Origin: Flavobacterium akiainvivens
GTDB taxonomy: Bacteria; Bacteroidota; Bacteroidia; Flavobacteriales; Flavobacteriaceae
NCBI RefSeq assembly: GCF_001278115.1
Contig: NZ_LIYD01000005.1
Span: forward strand, 1,432,551-1,496,550
DNA: 64,000 bases
Direction: 5' to 3'
Positions 8,292 to 17,891 of the stretch are shown here, piece by piece. Position 1 is the stretch's first letter; each line of letters opens with the position of its first letter. The notes beneath the pieces are model-generated. The model saw nothing but the letters and a program-made list of their open reading frames with translations, did no database searches and was not told the origin of the DNA. The position numbers were made by a program, and so were the translations under genes.

Positions 8292-9149
8292 ATGAGTACT
8301 TTAAAAATGGCCGTACAAAAAAGCGGCAGGCTGAGCGAAAAATCACTACAACTGCTGCGGGAATGCGGCATACGCCTCTCAAACGGCGAGCGCACCCTTA
8401 AGGCTACCTCCCCCAACTTCCCGGTTGAAATCCTGTTTTTGCGCGATGACGATATCCCGCAGTATGTAGAGCAGGGCGTGGCCGATGTGGGCATACTGGG
8501 CGAAAACGAGGTGTGGGAAAAAGCCAAGGCCGTTACCACCATCAAAAAACTGGGCTTTGCCAACTGCCGCCTGTCGCTTGCCATACCTAAAGATGCTGTG
8601 TATACAGATATTACCTGGTTCAACGGCAAGAAGATAGCCACCAGCTACCCCGTTATCCTCCAGAAATTCTTAACCCAAAACAACCTCGATGCCGAGATTG
8701 AACCCATTAGCGGCAGCGTGGAAATTGCCCCCGGAATAGGCCTGGCCGACGCTATTTTTGACATTGTGAGCACCGGCAGCACCCTGCTGATGAACGGCCT
8801 TAAGGAAGTACAAACCGTTACCGAAAGCGAGGCCGTACTGATTGCAAATCCATCACTTACACCTGAAAAACAGGATGTTTTAAACCAACTGCTGTTCCGC
8901 ATACAGGCGGTAAAGAATGCGGCTGAGAACAAGTACATACTGCTTAACGCTCCTAACACAAGCCTCGAACAGATAGCGCAGGTACTGCCCGGCATGAAAA
9001 GCCCCACCGTACTGCCGCTTAAAGAACCGGGCTGGAGCAGCATACACTCGGTTATCCGCGAAGACGAGTTTTGGGACAACATAGGCCGCCTTAAAGCCCT
9101 GGGCGCCGAAGGTATTTTAGTGGTTAACGTTGAAAAAATGATACTATGA
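8292..9149 (+). CDS. hisG: ATP phosphoribosyltransferase HisG (long form)
   Basis: 285 residues. It catalyses the first, feedback-controlled step of histidine synthesis, joining ATP and PRPP. The N-terminal MAVQKSGRLSEKSLQLL and ADVGILGENEV segments and the PRPP-loop region (DAIFDIVSTGSTL, about residues 155-168) are typical. The C-terminal part (about 210-285) is the ACT-like regulatory domain of the long form, so no separate HisZ is needed. It is the first gene after the attenuator and overlaps hisD by 4 bases (ATGA), implying translational coupling. Confidence 0.96.
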   Translation: MSTLKMAVQKSGRLSEKSLQLLRECGIRLSNGERTLKATSPNFPVEILFLRDDDIPQYVEQGVADVGILGENEVWEKAKAVTTIKKLGFANCRLSLAIPKDAVYTDITWFNGKKIATSYPVILQKFLTQNNLDAEIEPISGSVEIAPGIGLADAIFDIVSTGSTLLMNGLKEVQTVTESEAVLIANPSLTPEKQDVLNQLLFRIQAVKNAAENKYILLNAPNTSLEQIAQVLPGMKSPTVLPLKEPGWSSIHSVIREDEFWDNIGRLKALGAEGILVVNVEKMIL

Positions 9150-10435
9150 AAACCTGTATAAACCCCACCCCGCAGCAATGGGCGGCCTTATGCCAGCGCC
9201 CCCAGATAGCCGCCGAAAACCTTGAAGAGCTTACCCGCCAGGTGTTTACCGAAATTCAACGAAATGGCGATGTTGCCGTTGCCAAGTACACCGGTATTTT
9301 TGATGGCATTGTACCCAATAGCCTTGCGCTTACCGCAGCAGAAATAGCCGCCGGTGCACAGCGAACCCCAGCTGAGTTACAGGCTGCCATTCAACTGGCT
9401 AAAGCTAATATTGAGAAATTCCACACCGCACAAATTGAGCAGAAACAAATAATAGAAACCACTCCCGGTGTGGCCTGCTGGCGCGAAAGCCGTGGTATTG
9501 AGCGTGTGGGCATTTACATCCCCGGTGGGTCGGCACCGTTGTTTTCAACCGTGCTCATGCTTGCAATACCTGCACAAATAGCGGGTTGTAAGGAAATTAT
9601 ACTGTGCACCCCACCCGATAAGCAGGGCAACATTAACCCCGCCATTTTGTATGCGGCACAGCTTACAGGCATTACCGCCGTGTACCGCGTGGGCGGCATT
9701 CAGGCCATTGGCGCACTGGCTATTGGCACCCAGAGCATCCCAAAGGTTGACAAAATTTTTGGGCCAGGGAACCAGTACGTTACCGCCGCCAAGCAAACCG
9801 CCCTTAATTATGGTGTGGCTATTGACCTGCCCGCAGGCCCCAGCGAGCTTTTGGTTATTGCAGATGATACGGCCAACCCCGAGTATGTGGCGGCCGACCT
9901 GCTTTCCCAAGCCGAGCACGGCCCTGACAGCCAGGTTATTTTACTGAGCAACAGCGAAGTTATTGTAGCCAACACACTAAAGGCCATTGACAAACAGGTA
10001 AAAGCGCTTCCGCGTAAGGAAATTGCCCTGAAAGCCCTGCAAAACAGCAAGGCCATTGTATTGGGCACGCTTGCTGAATGCCTTGATTTCAGCAATGCCT
10101 ATGCGCCGGAACACCTTATCTTAAACTGTCGCGATGCTGAAAAATACGGTGATAAAATTACCAATGCGGGCTCGGTGTTCCTGGGCAATTACAGTTGCGA
10201 AAGCGCCGGCGATTATGCCAGCGGCACCAACCACACCCTGCCCACAAACGGCTATGCCCGCAGCTACAGCGGGGTTTCGGTTGACAGCTTCATCAAAAAG
10301 ATAACCTTCCAGAAAATCAGTAAGGAAGGCTTGCAGGCCATTGGCCCCGCCATTGAAGCCATGGCCGCTGCCGAACAATTACAAGCCCACAAAAATGCCG
10401 TTTCCATCCGCTTAAAAGACCTGAAAAATGTTTAA
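9146..10435 (+). CDS. hisD: Histidinol dehydrogenase
   Basis: 429 residues, normal for the family. It oxidises L-histidinol to L-histidine in two NAD-dependent steps with a bound zinc. Seen: GIERVGIYIPGGSAPLFSTVLM (about residues 115-135), GPGNQYVTAAK, the zinc/substrate region DLPAGPSELLVIAD...LLSQAEHGPDSQ, and the C-terminal GDYASGTNHTLPT block. It overlaps hisG by 4 and hisC by 8 bases. Confidence 0.97.
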   Translation: MKTCINPTPQQWAALCQRPQIAAENLEELTRQVFTEIQRNGDVAVAKYTGIFDGIVPNSLALTAAEIAAGAQRTPAELQAAIQLAKANIEKFHTAQIEQKQIIETTPGVACWRESRGIERVGIYIPGGSAPLFSTVLMLAIPAQIAGCKEIILCTPPDKQGNINPAILYAAQLTGITAVYRVGGIQAIGALAIGTQSIPKVDKIFGPGNQYVTAAKQTALNYGVAIDLPAGPSELLVIADDTANPEYVAADLLSQAEHGPDSQVILLSNSEVIVANTLKAIDKQVKALPRKEIALKALQNSKAIVLGTLAECLDFSNAYAPEHLILNCRDAEKYGDKITNAGSVFLGNYSCESAGDYASGTNHTLPTNGYARSYSGVSVDSFIKKITFQKISKEGLQAIGPAIEAMAAAEQLQAHKNAVSIRLKDLKNV

Positions 10436-11450
10436 CCTGACCAACATAGTGCGCCCCAACATAGTGGCGCTACAGCCCTACTCTTCTGCCCGAGACGAAT
10501 TTGAGGGCAGCGAGGGCATCTTTTTGGATGCCAATGAAAACCCGTTCGGTATCCTGAACCGCTACCCCGATCCGCTGCAAAAACAGCTGAAGCAGCGCCT
10601 GGGAGAAATCAAGGGTATCGACTCGCAAAACACCTTCATTGGCAACGGCAGTGATGAAGCCATAGACCTGTGCCTGCGCATTTTCTGCGAACCCGGCAAA
10701 GACAAAGTGCTTACCTTCTCCCCCACGTATGGCATGTACCAGGTAGCGGCAGACATTAATAATGTGGAACTAATTACGCTTCCGTTAAACGGAAATTTCC
10801 AGGTAGACTTTGAACAGTCTTTGCCGCTTTTACAGGATGAAACCCTGAAAATCATCTTTATCTGTTCGCCCAATAACCCCACGGGAAATACGGTTGACGG
10901 TATCGAAACCCTGCTGCAAAACTTCAGCGGCGTGGTGGTGGTAGATGAAGCCTATGCCGATTTTAACGATGCTTCGCTGCTGGGCAGGCTGGCACAATAC
11001 CCCAACCTCATCATACTGCAAACGCTCAGTAAAGCGTGGGGGCTTGCCGCGGCACGTGTGGGCATGGCATTCGCATCAACAGAAATTATCAAATTGTTCA
11101 ACAAGGTAAAGCCGCCCTACAACATCAGCAGCCTTAACTATACCGCTGCCATTCAGGCTTTAGCCGATACACAAGGTTTTGAAAGCCGCAAGGCACTGCT
11201 CATTTCCGAAAGGGAAAAACTGGCTTTAGCATTGGCTGAACTGCCCTTGGTAACCACCGTGTACCCGTCTGATGCCAATTTTATTTTAATAGCCGTTACC
11301 GATGCCGATGCCGTTTACAACACGCTGGCACAGGAGGGTATTATCATTCGCAACCGCAGCAAAGTGGTGCCCGGCGGCCTGCGCATTTCCATTGGCACAC
11401 CGGCGGAAAACGCCACATTAGTAACCGCCCTTAAAAACCTATCCGCATGA
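10428..11450 (+). CDS. hisC: Histidinol-phosphate aminotransferase
   Basis: 340 residues, a PLP-dependent class I/II aminotransferase. It makes histidinol phosphate from imidazole-acetol phosphate and glutamate. Seen: LDANENPFG near the N-terminus, [10 protein letters not shown] (PLP phosphate site), [17 protein letters not shown], and the lysine that binds PLP in [14 protein letters not shown] (about residue 202). It overlaps hisD and hisB. Confidence 0.97.
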   Translation: MFNLTNIVRPNIVALQPYSSARDEFEGSEGIFLDANENPFGILNRYPDPLQKQLKQRLGEIKGIDSQNTFIGNGSDEAIDLCLRIFCEPGKDKVLTFSPTYGMYQVAADINNVELITLPLNGNFQVDFEQSLPLLQDETLKIIFICSPNNPTGNTVDGIETLLQNFSGVVVVDEAYADFNDASLLGRLAQYPNLIILQTLSKAWGLAAARVGMAFASTEIIKLFNKVKPPYNISSLNYTAAIQALADTQGFESRKALLISEREKLALALAELPLVTTVYPSDANFILIAVTDADAVYNTLAQEGIIIRNRSKVVPGGLRISIGTPAENATLVTALKNLSA

Positions 11451-12535
11451 AAAAAGTACTCTTTATAGACCGCGACGGCACGCTGGTTATAGAACCGCCG
11501 GTTGACCTGCAACTTGACAGCCTGGAAAAGCTGGAGTTTTACCCCGGCGTGTTTGGCGGGCTTTCTAAAATAGCCCGCGAGTTGGATTATGAGTTGGTTA
11601 TGGTAACCAACCAGGACGGTTTGGGCACTGATTCATTTCCGGAAGATACCTTTTGGCCTGCCCAAAATAAAATACTTAAAGCCTTTGAAAATGAGGGTGT
11701 AAAGTTTGCCGATATATTGGTGGACCGCAGTTTTGAATCCCAGAACCTGCCTACCCGCAAGCCAGGCATTGGTATGCTGACCCACTACCTTAAAGGCGGT
11801 TATGACCTTGCCAACAGCTATGTGATTGGCGACAGGCCTACCGATGTAAAGCTGGCGCAGAATTTGGGCTGTCAGTCGGTTTTTATAGGGGCCGAATGCG
11901 AGGGCGCTACCCTGTGCACCACCAGTTGGGAGGCCATTTACCGCTACCTGAAGCAGCAGCCCCGCACGGCTACCGTTAACCGTAAAACCAACGAAACCGC
12001 CATTGCCATAACCGTAAACCTTGACGGCACAGGCCAAAGCAGCATTGATACCGGCTTGGGCTTTTTTGACCACATGCTCGACCAGCTGGCGCGCCACGGC
12101 GGTATAGACCTCAACATCAAAGTTAAAGGCGACCTGCACATAGACGAGCACCACACCATTGAAGACACGGCATTAGCTTTAGGCGAGGCTTTTTTACAGG
12201 CATTGGGCAGCAAAAAAGGCATTGAGCGCTACGGTTTCCTACTCCCTATGGACGACTGCCTGGCTCAGGTGGCTATTGATTTTGGCGGAAGGCCCTGGCT
12301 GGTGTGGGATGCTGATTTTAAGCGCGAAAGCATTGGCGGCCTCCCTACCGAGATGTTCCTGCACTTTTTTAAATCGTTTAGCGATACCGCCAAATGCAAC
12401 CTTAACATAAAGGCCGAGGGCACTAACGAACACCACAAGATTGAAGCCATATTTAAAGCCTTTGCAAAGGCCATAAAAATGGCGGTAACACAAACGGGCA
12501 ACTACGCCATACCCAGCACAAAAGGAGTATTATGA
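11447..12535 (+). CDS. hisB: Bifunctional histidinol-phosphatase / imidazoleglycerol-phosphate dehydratase
   Basis: 362 residues combining two enzymes. The N-terminal HAD phosphatase (about 1-165) starts [13 protein letters not shown], with DGT as the nucleophile motif. The C-terminal dehydratase (about 170-362) has [32 protein letters not shown], and the matching second metal block [17 protein letters not shown]. It dehydrates imidazoleglycerol phosphate and later removes phosphate from histidinol phosphate. Fusion of the two is common in Bacteroidota and enterobacteria. It overlaps both neighbours by 4 bases. Confidence 0.97.
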   Translation: MKKVLFIDRDGTLVIEPPVDLQLDSLEKLEFYPGVFGGLSKIARELDYELVMVTNQDGLGTDSFPEDTFWPAQNKILKAFENEGVKFADILVDRSFESQNLPTRKPGIGMLTHYLKGGYDLANSYVIGDRPTDVKLAQNLGCQSVFIGAECEGATLCTTSWEAIYRYLKQQPRTATVNRKTNETAIAITVNLDGTGQSSIDTGLGFFDHMLDQLARHGGIDLNIKVKGDLHIDEHHTIEDTALALGEAFLQALGSKKGIERYGFLLPMDDCLAQVAIDFGGRPWLVWDADFKRESIGGLPTEMFLHFFKSFSDTAKCNLNIKAEGTNEHHKIEAIFKAFAKAIKMAVTQTGNYAIPSTKGVL

Positions 12536-13110
12536 CAGCTATTGTAAAATATAACGCGGGCAACACGCAGTCGGTTGAAAGCGCAGTAAAACGGCTTGGT
12601 TTTGAGTGTATTGTCACTGCTGATAAAGACATACTGCTTGCCGCCAATAACGTAATTTTCCCCGGTGTGGGGCATGCGGCTACGGCTATGGCACATTTAA
12701 AGGCCACAGGGCTTGATACGTTTTTACCACAGCTCACACAGCCGGTACTGGGCATTTGCCTGGGGCTACAGCTCATGTGCCGCTTTACCGAAGAAGGCAG
12801 CACCCCCGGCCTTGGCATTTTTGATGTAGATGTAAAGCGTTTCCCGCCAACGGATATTGTGCCGCACATGGGTTGGAACAATACCGGCCACAACAGCTGC
12901 GGGCTGTTTAACAGCATAGCACCCAATGAGCATTTTTACTTTGTACACAGCTATTACGCAGGGCTTTGCGCCGAAGCCGCTGCCCAATGCAATTACATAT
13001 TGCCCTACAGCGCTGCCTTGCAAAAAGACAATTTTTATGCAGTGCAGTTCCACCCGGAGAAATCAGGCGCGGCAGGCGAACAGCTACTTAAAAACTTTTT
13101 ATCGTTATGA
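12532..13110 (+). CDS. hisH: Imidazole glycerol phosphate synthase, glutaminase subunit
   Basis: 192 residues, a class I glutamine amidotransferase. The nucleophile Cys is in GICLGLQLM (about residue 80), the oxyanion region is PGVGHA, and the His/Glu partners are in VQFHPEKSG (about 170-180). It supplies ammonia to HisF, whose gene lies two positions downstream. It overlaps hisB and hisA by 4 bases. Confidence 0.96.
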   Translation: MTAIVKYNAGNTQSVESAVKRLGFECIVTADKDILLAANNVIFPGVGHAATAMAHLKATGLDTFLPQLTQPVLGICLGLQLMCRFTEEGSTPGLGIFDVDVKRFPPTDIVPHMGWNNTGHNSCGLFNSIAPNEHFYFVHSYYAGLCAEAAAQCNYILPYSAALQKDNFYAVQFHPEKSGAAGEQLLKNFLSL

Positions 13111-13820
13111 AAATCATACCTGCAATAGACATTATAAATGGTAAGTGCGTACGCCTCACCCAGGGCGACTATACTACCCAAAAAATATACAACCAAAACC
13201 CGGTGGAAGCCGCCAAACAGTTTGAAGCCGCCGGTATAAAATACCTACACGTGGTAGACCTCGACGGGGCTAAATCAGGCCATATAGTAAACCATAAAGT
13301 ATTGGAAGCCATTGCCACGCAAACATCGCTTACCATAGATTTTGGCGGCGGCATAAAAACTGATGATGCCATTGCACTGGCCTTTAACTGCGGCGCAAGC
13401 CAGATTACGGCAGGCAGTATAGCGGTTAAAAATCCGCAGGTAGTAGAGGGCTGGCTGGCAAAATATGGCCCGGATAAAATTATCCTTGGGGCTGACTGCA
13501 ACAACCGCAAAATAGCCATAAACGGCTGGCAGCAGGAAAGTGAGCAGGATGTTTTAAACTTCATACAGGCTTACCAGGCCAAGGGCATAACCAATGTAAT
13601 CTGTACCGATATTGCCAAAGACGGCCTGCTACAAGGCCCATCTGAATCGCTGTACAGGGAGATATTGGCGAATACCAATATCAACCTTATCGCCAGCGGC
13701 GGCATCACCACAATGGCTGATGTTTTGGTAATGAAAGCCATAGGCTGCACGGGGGCTATAATAGGCAAAGCGCTATATGAGGGTACTATTAACCTTAAAG
13801 AACTGAGTGCGTTATGCTAA
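13107..13820 (+). CDS. hisA: ProFAR isomerase HisA
   Basis: 237 residues, a (beta/alpha)8 barrel. It isomerises the ribose of ProFAR (Amadori rearrangement). Seen: [19 protein letters not shown] with the catalytic Asp near the N-terminus, [19 protein letters not shown] and the second catalytic Asp in [14 protein letters not shown]. It overlaps hisH by 4 bases and hisF by 7. Confidence 0.96.
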   Translation: MKIIPAIDIINGKCVRLTQGDYTTQKIYNQNPVEAAKQFEAAGIKYLHVVDLDGAKSGHIVNHKVLEAIATQTSLTIDFGGGIKTDDAIALAFNCGASQITAGSIAVKNPQVVEGWLAKYGPDKIILGADCNNRKIAINGWQQESEQDVLNFIQAYQAKGITNVICTDIAKDGLLQGPSESLYREILANTNINLIASGGITTMADVLVMKAIGCTGAIIGKALYEGTINLKELSALC

Positions 13821-14566
13821 AGAAACGTATTATTCCCTGCCTTGATATTAAGGATGGCCGTGTGGTAAAGGGCGTTAATTTCGTGGGGTTAAAAGACGCT
13901 GGCGACCCTATAGAACTCGCCGCCAAATATGCCCGTGAAGGCGCCGATGAGCTTGTTTTCCTGGACATTACCGCCACCATTGAAAAGCGAAAAACCCTGA
14001 GCGACCTGGTTACCGCCATTGCCCGCGAAATCAACATACCCTTTACCGTGGGCGGCGGCATCAACACCCCGGAAGATGCCGAGGTACTCATTCGCCGTGG
14101 GGCAGATAAGGTTAGTGTTAATTCATCAGCAGTAAAAAACCCAGAGCTTATCCATCAGTTAGCCGATACCCTGGGCAGCCAGGCTGTTGTAGTAGCTATT
14201 GATGCCAAACCTGTTAACGGCACGTGGCAGGTGTTTATAAACGGCGGTAAAACCCCCACCGGCATTGAGCTCGTTAGCTGGGCAAAACACGCCGAAGATT
14301 TGGGAGCCGGGGAAATCCTCCTGACCTCTATGGCTAACGACGGTACCAAAAACGGCTTTGCTATTGAAGCGCTTAACCTGGTATGCAATGCCGTGCAAAT
14401 ACCCGTAATAGCATCGGGCGGGGCGGGCAGCAAGGCACATTTTACCGAGGTGTTTACCCAAACCAAAGCCACTGCGGCACTGGCGGCCAGCATTTTCCAT
14501 TATGGCGAAATACCGTTGCCTGAACTCAAAAACTATCTCAAACAACAAAACATTGCCATACGATGA
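13814..14566 (+). CDS. hisF: Imidazole glycerol phosphate synthase, cyclase subunit
   Basis: 250 residues, a (beta/alpha)8 barrel paralogous to HisA. It starts [19 protein letters not shown] with catalytic Asp about 11. It also shows FLDITAT, FTVGGGI, and [14 protein letters not shown] with the second Asp. With HisH it makes imidazoleglycerol phosphate and AICAR. It overlaps hisI by 4 bases. Confidence 0.97.
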   Translation: MLKKRIIPCLDIKDGRVVKGVNFVGLKDAGDPIELAAKYAREGADELVFLDITATIEKRKTLSDLVTAIAREINIPFTVGGGINTPEDAEVLIRRGADKVSVNSSAVKNPELIHQLADTLGSQAVVVAIDAKPVNGTWQVFINGGKTPTGIELVSWAKHAEDLGAGEILLTSMANDGTKNGFAIEALNLVCNAVQIPVIASGGAGSKAHFTEVFTQTKATAALAASIFHYGEIPLPELKNYLKQQNIAIR

Positions 14567-15153
14567 AACCTGATTTCGAAAAACAAAACGGCCTTGTGCC
14601 CGTCATCATGCAAAATGCCGTTACCCTTAAAGTGCTCATGCTGGGCTATATGAATGAAGAAGCCTACACCAAAACCGTATCTGAAAACCGCGTTACCTTC
14701 TATAGCCGCAGCCGCAATGCACTTTGGACAAAAGGTGAAACATCGGGCAATTACCTTAACGTAATGAGTATTGCGATGGATTGTGATGACGATGCCCTGC
14801 TGATTACCGTAAATCCACAGGGGCCTACCTGTCACACGGGTAGCGAATCGTGCTTTGGTACCGAAGGCAGCAAAGGCTTTTTGTATGAATTGGAAAAGAC
14901 CATTGACGAGCGCATTACTACCAACGATGAAGCCTCTTACACCAACACACTCTACAAAAAAGGCATTAACAAAGTAGCACAAAAAGTGGGCGAAGAAGCT
15001 GTGGAACTTGTTATTGAAGCTAAAGACAACAATGCAAACCTGTTTAAAAATGAGGCGGCCGACCTGCTGTACCACTACCTCATACTGCTCAGGGCAAAGG
15101 GTTTTTCGCTACAGGATATAGAAGCCGTTTTACAGGAAAGGGCACGTAAATAA
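14563..15153 (+). CDS. hisI: Bifunctional phosphoribosyl-AMP cyclohydrolase / phosphoribosyl-ATP pyrophosphatase
   Basis: 196 residues. The N-terminal cyclohydrolase domain (about 1-105) has [32 protein letters not shown], and metal ligands in DCDDDALL and [12 protein letters not shown]. The C-terminal pyrophosphohydrolase domain (about 107-196) has [14 protein letters not shown] and [14 protein letters not shown]. It carries out steps 2 and 3 of the pathway and is the last his gene. There is no strong terminator just after it. Confidence 0.97.
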   Translation: MKPDFEKQNGLVPVIMQNAVTLKVLMLGYMNEEAYTKTVSENRVTFYSRSRNALWTKGETSGNYLNVMSIAMDCDDDALLITVNPQGPTCHTGSESCFGTEGSKGFLYELEKTIDERITTNDEASYTNTLYKKGINKVAQKVGEEAVELVIEAKDNNANLFKNEAADLLYHYLILLRAKGFSLQDIEAVLQERARK

Positions 15154-15217
15154 AGCCTTTTGTAGGGTTTTGCTTGACGTATTCCTACAGATTTTGTAAC
15201 TTTATAAATAAAAAGTT

Positions 15218-15583
15218 ATGCCATATTACAGGGCTTTGTTCAGGCTGCCGGGAGGAAAGGAGCTTGAGGCCACAAAGGGCTATGTGCCCGATGCGTTTTT
15301 TGATGCCATTAAAAATGTTACCGTTAACAACCTTGTGGTTATTTATGAAGACGGTTTTGTGCTTAGTAATGAAATGCATGATAAACTCAACATACACAAC
15401 GCGTTTACAAGCTATGCCGCTGTGGGTATAAGCGCTCCCCACGGTGCCGATACAGCCTCCGGATTTGCTGATGAAATGCTAACCCGCCTTAAAGAAGCCA
15501 ACCATGCCCGCCCGCTGGAAGACCACCACAACTACCAGGTATACTATATGGAGTTTATTGAAAATGTTGCAGATGATGATTAA
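15218..15583 (+). CDS. Protein of unknown function (121 aa)
   Basis: 121 residues, not recognised. No signal peptide or membrane segment is seen. The composition is that of a soluble cytoplasmic protein, with strand-like (NNLVVIYEDGFVLS) and helical (ASGFADEMLTRLKEANHA) stretches and an acidic tail. It starts 64 bases after hisI on the same strand, in the codon usage of the backbone, and ends just before a shared terminator, so it is likely a real gene. Confidence 0.7.
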   Translation: MPYYRALFRLPGGKELEATKGYVPDAFFDAIKNVTVNNLVVIYEDGFVLSNEMHDKLNIHNAFTSYAAVGISAPHGADTASGFADEMLTRLKEANHARPLEDHHNYQVYYMEFIENVADDD

Positions 15584-15590
15584 CCCATAA

Positions 15591-15618
15591 AAAGGGGCTG
15601 CCTTTCGGCAGCCCCCGG
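15591..15618. terminator. Terminator between convergent genes
   Basis: A perfect 9-bp stem, GGGGCTGCC (15594-15602) with GGCAGCCCC (15607-15615), loop TTTC. The minus-strand side is followed by TTTTTA, so it best serves the exonuclease gene. It may also stop the plus-strand transcript. Confidence 0.85.
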
Positions 15619-15632
15619 TTTATTGAGGAGAA

Positions 15633-16181
15633 TTATTGGTTTTGCAGGCACCAGTGCAAAATCTTTGCAATATTTTTGGCATCGTCCACACCCCGGTGGT
15701 GCGTGCCCTCCAGAGGAATATCCAGAATATGCAACGCGCCGTTCATACCCGTGGGCTTAGCTAAGCCTTTGGTTTCAGCAAAAAGCACCTTAACGTTTAT
15801 GTGCTGCCTGCCCATAGGGTATGGCACGTTAAAACGTTTACATTGCTTTTGCAGCATGTTAAGGTCGTAAGCGCCATAGCTGGCCCAGGTATAGTCTTCC
15901 GGGTCATATTGCTCAGCCAGCATTTCTATGGCTTCGGCAAAATACACACCGTTTTTATCCAGCATATCCTGGGTTATGGTGGTCAGCTCCGTGCAAAACG
16001 GACTAACGGTTGAGCGTTGCGGCTTAACCAGTATACCCTGGTTTTTAGATATTTCGCCCGTGTGTACATTCAGCACGCTCAGGCCAATTTCAATAATTTC
16101 ATTTTCCTGCCCCGCAGGTACTGCCCCCTGCCAGCACGTGGCCTCGAGGTCTATAATAATAATTTTATCTGTGGTTTTCAT
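15633..16181 (-). CDS. DEDDh-type 3'-5' exonuclease
   Basis: 182 residues, a short DnaQ-like nuclease. Exo I is IIIDLEATCW (Asp about 10, Glu about 12). Exo II is WASYGAYDLNML. Exo III is HHRGVDDAKNIAKI, with the His and Asp expected of the DEDDh class. Single-domain enzymes of this KapD/ERI-1-like type degrade DNA or RNA from the 3' end. It lies next to the RNA-repair island, 46 bases downstream of the slipin gene on the same strand, so an RNA-trimming role is possible, but context is the only support. Confidence 0.88.
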   Translation of the reverse strand: MKTTDKIIIIDLEATCWQGAVPAGQENEIIEIGLSVLNVHTGEISKNQGILVKPQRSTVSPFCTELTTITQDMLDKNGVYFAEAIEMLAEQYDPEDYTWASYGAYDLNMLQKQCKRFNVPYPMGRQHINVKVLFAETKGLAKPTGMNGALHILDIPLEGTHHRGVDDAKNIAKILHWCLQNQ

Positions 16182-16227
16182 TGTTTATAAGTGTATAAAC
16201 CACAGGCTCACGGAGAACCCGTTGTTT

Positions 16228-17331
16228 TTATTTTACAAAAATTTCTTTGAGCTGGCCTATAATGTTACCGCCTCCTGAAATGGTGATTTCTCCAATCCTG
16301 TCGGCAATTTTCTCAACATATTCCATCTCCTTAAGCTTCCAGAGCATCTCGTTTTCCTCCATAAGCTTGGCCGTGTTTAGCAGGCTGCGTGTGGCGGCTG
16401 TTTCTTCACGCCTCATAATGCTGTTGGCCTGTGCTTTCTTTTCGGCAACAAGTACCTGGTTCATAATCTCTTTCATGTCTCCGGGCAGTATAACATCCCT
16501 AATGCCGGCATCGCTCACGCTAAGGCCCAGGTTTGTTATCTTATCCTCCACATTTTCAAGAATTTCCTTTGCTACGGTTTCTTTACGCGCAAGGAGCTCA
16601 TCAAGCGTATAACCTCCTGTAAAAGCCCTTATGGCAAGCTGCATAATTACATACAGCTGCTTTTCAAAGTCTTTATTGTCGGTCAGCGCCTTAACAATAT
16701 TGGTTACCTGGTACCTTGCAAAGAAGTTAATCCTTATGGCAGCCTTATCTTTAGTAAGCAGCTCCTGGCCTGAAATTTCAAGTTGCTGCTGCCTTATATC
16801 AACCGTTTTAACCTCAACGGTAATGGCGTTGTTCCAAAAGTAATAGGTACCCGATGCCAGCTCTTTAACAAAAACACCGGCTATGTACAGCAGCGCTTTT
16901 TCATAAGCCTGTACCTGAAACTTTCTTACTGCATGCCTTAGCTTAGGGTTTTCAAACAGCATGGCCGGTATAGCCTCTGTAATTTCAGGTTTAGAAATAT
17001 CGGCCTTAACAAAGGTATTTTGTACCACGCCTTTCCAAAAAGCATACCTGCCGGGTAGCAACACCTCTTTAAAGTTGCCGTTTACAAACTGTAGCGCAAT
17101 CTCGTTATCGGCCACCTCTACCACATCAAGCAGCGCGACAAGCGCTTCATGCTGTAACAGCATATTAAGTTCTACAGGAGGGGTAAAAGGTGCCGACATA
17201 TTATAAAGCATTACATCTTTATCTCCCAAAAACCAGTGTGTACCTTCCTGATATACAGATATTAGTTTTTTATTTTTAAATACCAGCCCCACCTGGCCGG
17301 CATTAACAGCCATTCTTATAAATATTGCCAT
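16228..17331 (-). CDS. SPFH/band-7 (slipin) family protein
   Basis: 367 residues. The band-7 region spans about residues 75-290 (VLLPGRYAFWKGV..., VKTVDIRQQQLEISGQELLTKDKAAIRINFFARYQV). A helical, coiled-coil-prone tail follows (VAEKKAQANSIMRREETAATRSLLNTAKLMEENEMLWKLK). No clear N-terminal membrane helix is seen, unlike typical slipins, so it may bind membranes peripherally or act as a soluble oligomer. The gene follows the tandem tRNA-like RNA and its terminator by 27 bases. SPFH proteins have been noted near bacterial RNA-repair genes, which fits RtcB upstream on the same strand. Its precise role here is unknown. Confidence 0.85.
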   Translation of the reverse strand: MAIFIRMAVNAGQVGLVFKNKKLISVYQEGTHWFLGDKDVMLYNMSAPFTPPVELNMLLQHEALVALLDVVEVADNEIALQFVNGNFKEVLLPGRYAFWKGVVQNTFVKADISKPEITEAIPAMLFENPKLRHAVRKFQVQAYEKALLYIAGVFVKELASGTYYFWNNAITVEVKTVDIRQQQLEISGQELLTKDKAAIRINFFARYQVTNIVKALTDNKDFEKQLYVIMQLAIRAFTGGYTLDELLARKETVAKEILENVEDKITNLGLSVSDAGIRDVILPGDMKEIMNQVLVAEKKAQANSIMRREETAATRSLLNTAKLMEENEMLWKLKEMEYVEKIADRIGEITISGGGNIIGQLKEIFVK

Positions 17332-17357
17332 ATTACATTCATTTTATTGTTCAACTT

Positions 17358-17433
17358 AAAAAAAAGGAAAACCGCCTGCAGCCGTCTCCGCTAAAATGCG
17401 GAAGTACTTTTTGTGCGTCATGCCGCGGCGGTT
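17358..17433 (-). terminator. Terminator-like structure ending the tRNA-like RNA
   Basis: On the minus strand AACCGCC (plus 17427-17433) pairs with GGCGGTT (plus 17370-17376). It is extended by GCGGC with GCTGC across a one-base bulge. An inner hairpin CCGC-ATTTTA-GCGG is enclosed. TTCC and a run of eight T follow. It lies between the tRNA-like units and the slipin start and probably ends the noncoding RNA or attenuates slipin. Confidence 0.65.
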
Positions 17434-17628
17434 GCCTGTAACGGTACTGAGGAGGATACACGCCACATTCACCTGCATTTTTACTTACACGCCAGATACT
17501 TGCTGGCTTTTTACCGGATGCCTTTCCGTTACCGGATGGGCCCGACAGCCATAAGCCTGTTTTCCTTGAAATGGGCATGTATTTAATGAGTACATACTGC
17601 TCAGGTTAATTTACAGACCAAAATCTGT

Positions 17629-17694
17629 AAAGGTGACTGCCACTGTCAAACCGAAGTCGAAATCCGGTGCAGGATTCGAACCTGCGAAACCTTC
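17629..17694 (-). ncRNA. Permuted tRNA-like unit B
   Basis: Read on the minus strand the order is: 3' strand of an anticodon-like stem (GAAGG), TTTC, T-arm (GCAGG-TTCGAAT-CCTGC), acceptor strand ACCGGA, 7-base loop, acceptor strand TTCGGT, TT, D-arm (GAC-AGTGGCA-GTC), A, and the 5' strand CCTTT, which pairs with GAAGG. All tRNA parts are present with normal spacing, but the 3' half precedes the 5' half. The acceptor end is a closed hairpin, so it cannot receive CCA or an amino acid. An 8-bp hairpin (plus 17610-17631) follows directly. It resembles the tRNA-like module of YrlA Y RNAs. Confidence 0.75.
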
Positions 17695-17759
17695 TATTGC
17701 TCTACCCACTGAGCTATCACACGAAAATGTGAATGGGAGTCGAACCCATGACCCATAGA
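17693..17759 (-). ncRNA. Permuted tRNA-like unit A
   Basis: Minus-strand order: TCTAT (anticodon-stem 3' strand), variable loop GGGTC (5 bases), T-arm ATGGG-TTCGACT-CCCAT, acceptor strand TCACAT, loop TTTC, acceptor strand GTGTGA, TA, canonical D-arm GCTC-AGTGGGTA-GAGC, A26, and ATAGA, which pairs fully with TCTAT. Every spacing equals that of a normal tRNA, only circularly permuted. It abuts unit B; their anticodon-like strands share 2 bases (17693-17694). A 5-bp hairpin (AAATG/CATTT) lies just upstream. Read as an ordinary linear tRNA, the anticodon arm between the D-arm and the next T-arm would be missing. Confidence 0.78.
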
Positions 17760-17891
17760 TTAAATGGTAGACATTTTATGGAAAACGCCACAAACCTCCA
17801 GGCCTGGCTGGACAGGAACGCCTGATACCCACAAGGGCAAAGCATCCTGCAATAGTGCCATACAGAAACACCCAACACGGCCTGCCTGATA

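Noticed and set aside
17351..17578. Minus-strand frame of 75 codons before slipin
   Set aside because: It overlaps the structured, terminator-like RNA and looks like a chance frame.
17660..17760. Reading the tRNA-like region as ordinary, broken tRNA genes
   Set aside because: A linear reading lacks an anticodon arm and acceptor pairing, whereas the permuted reading pairs every stem with normal spacing, twice in a row.
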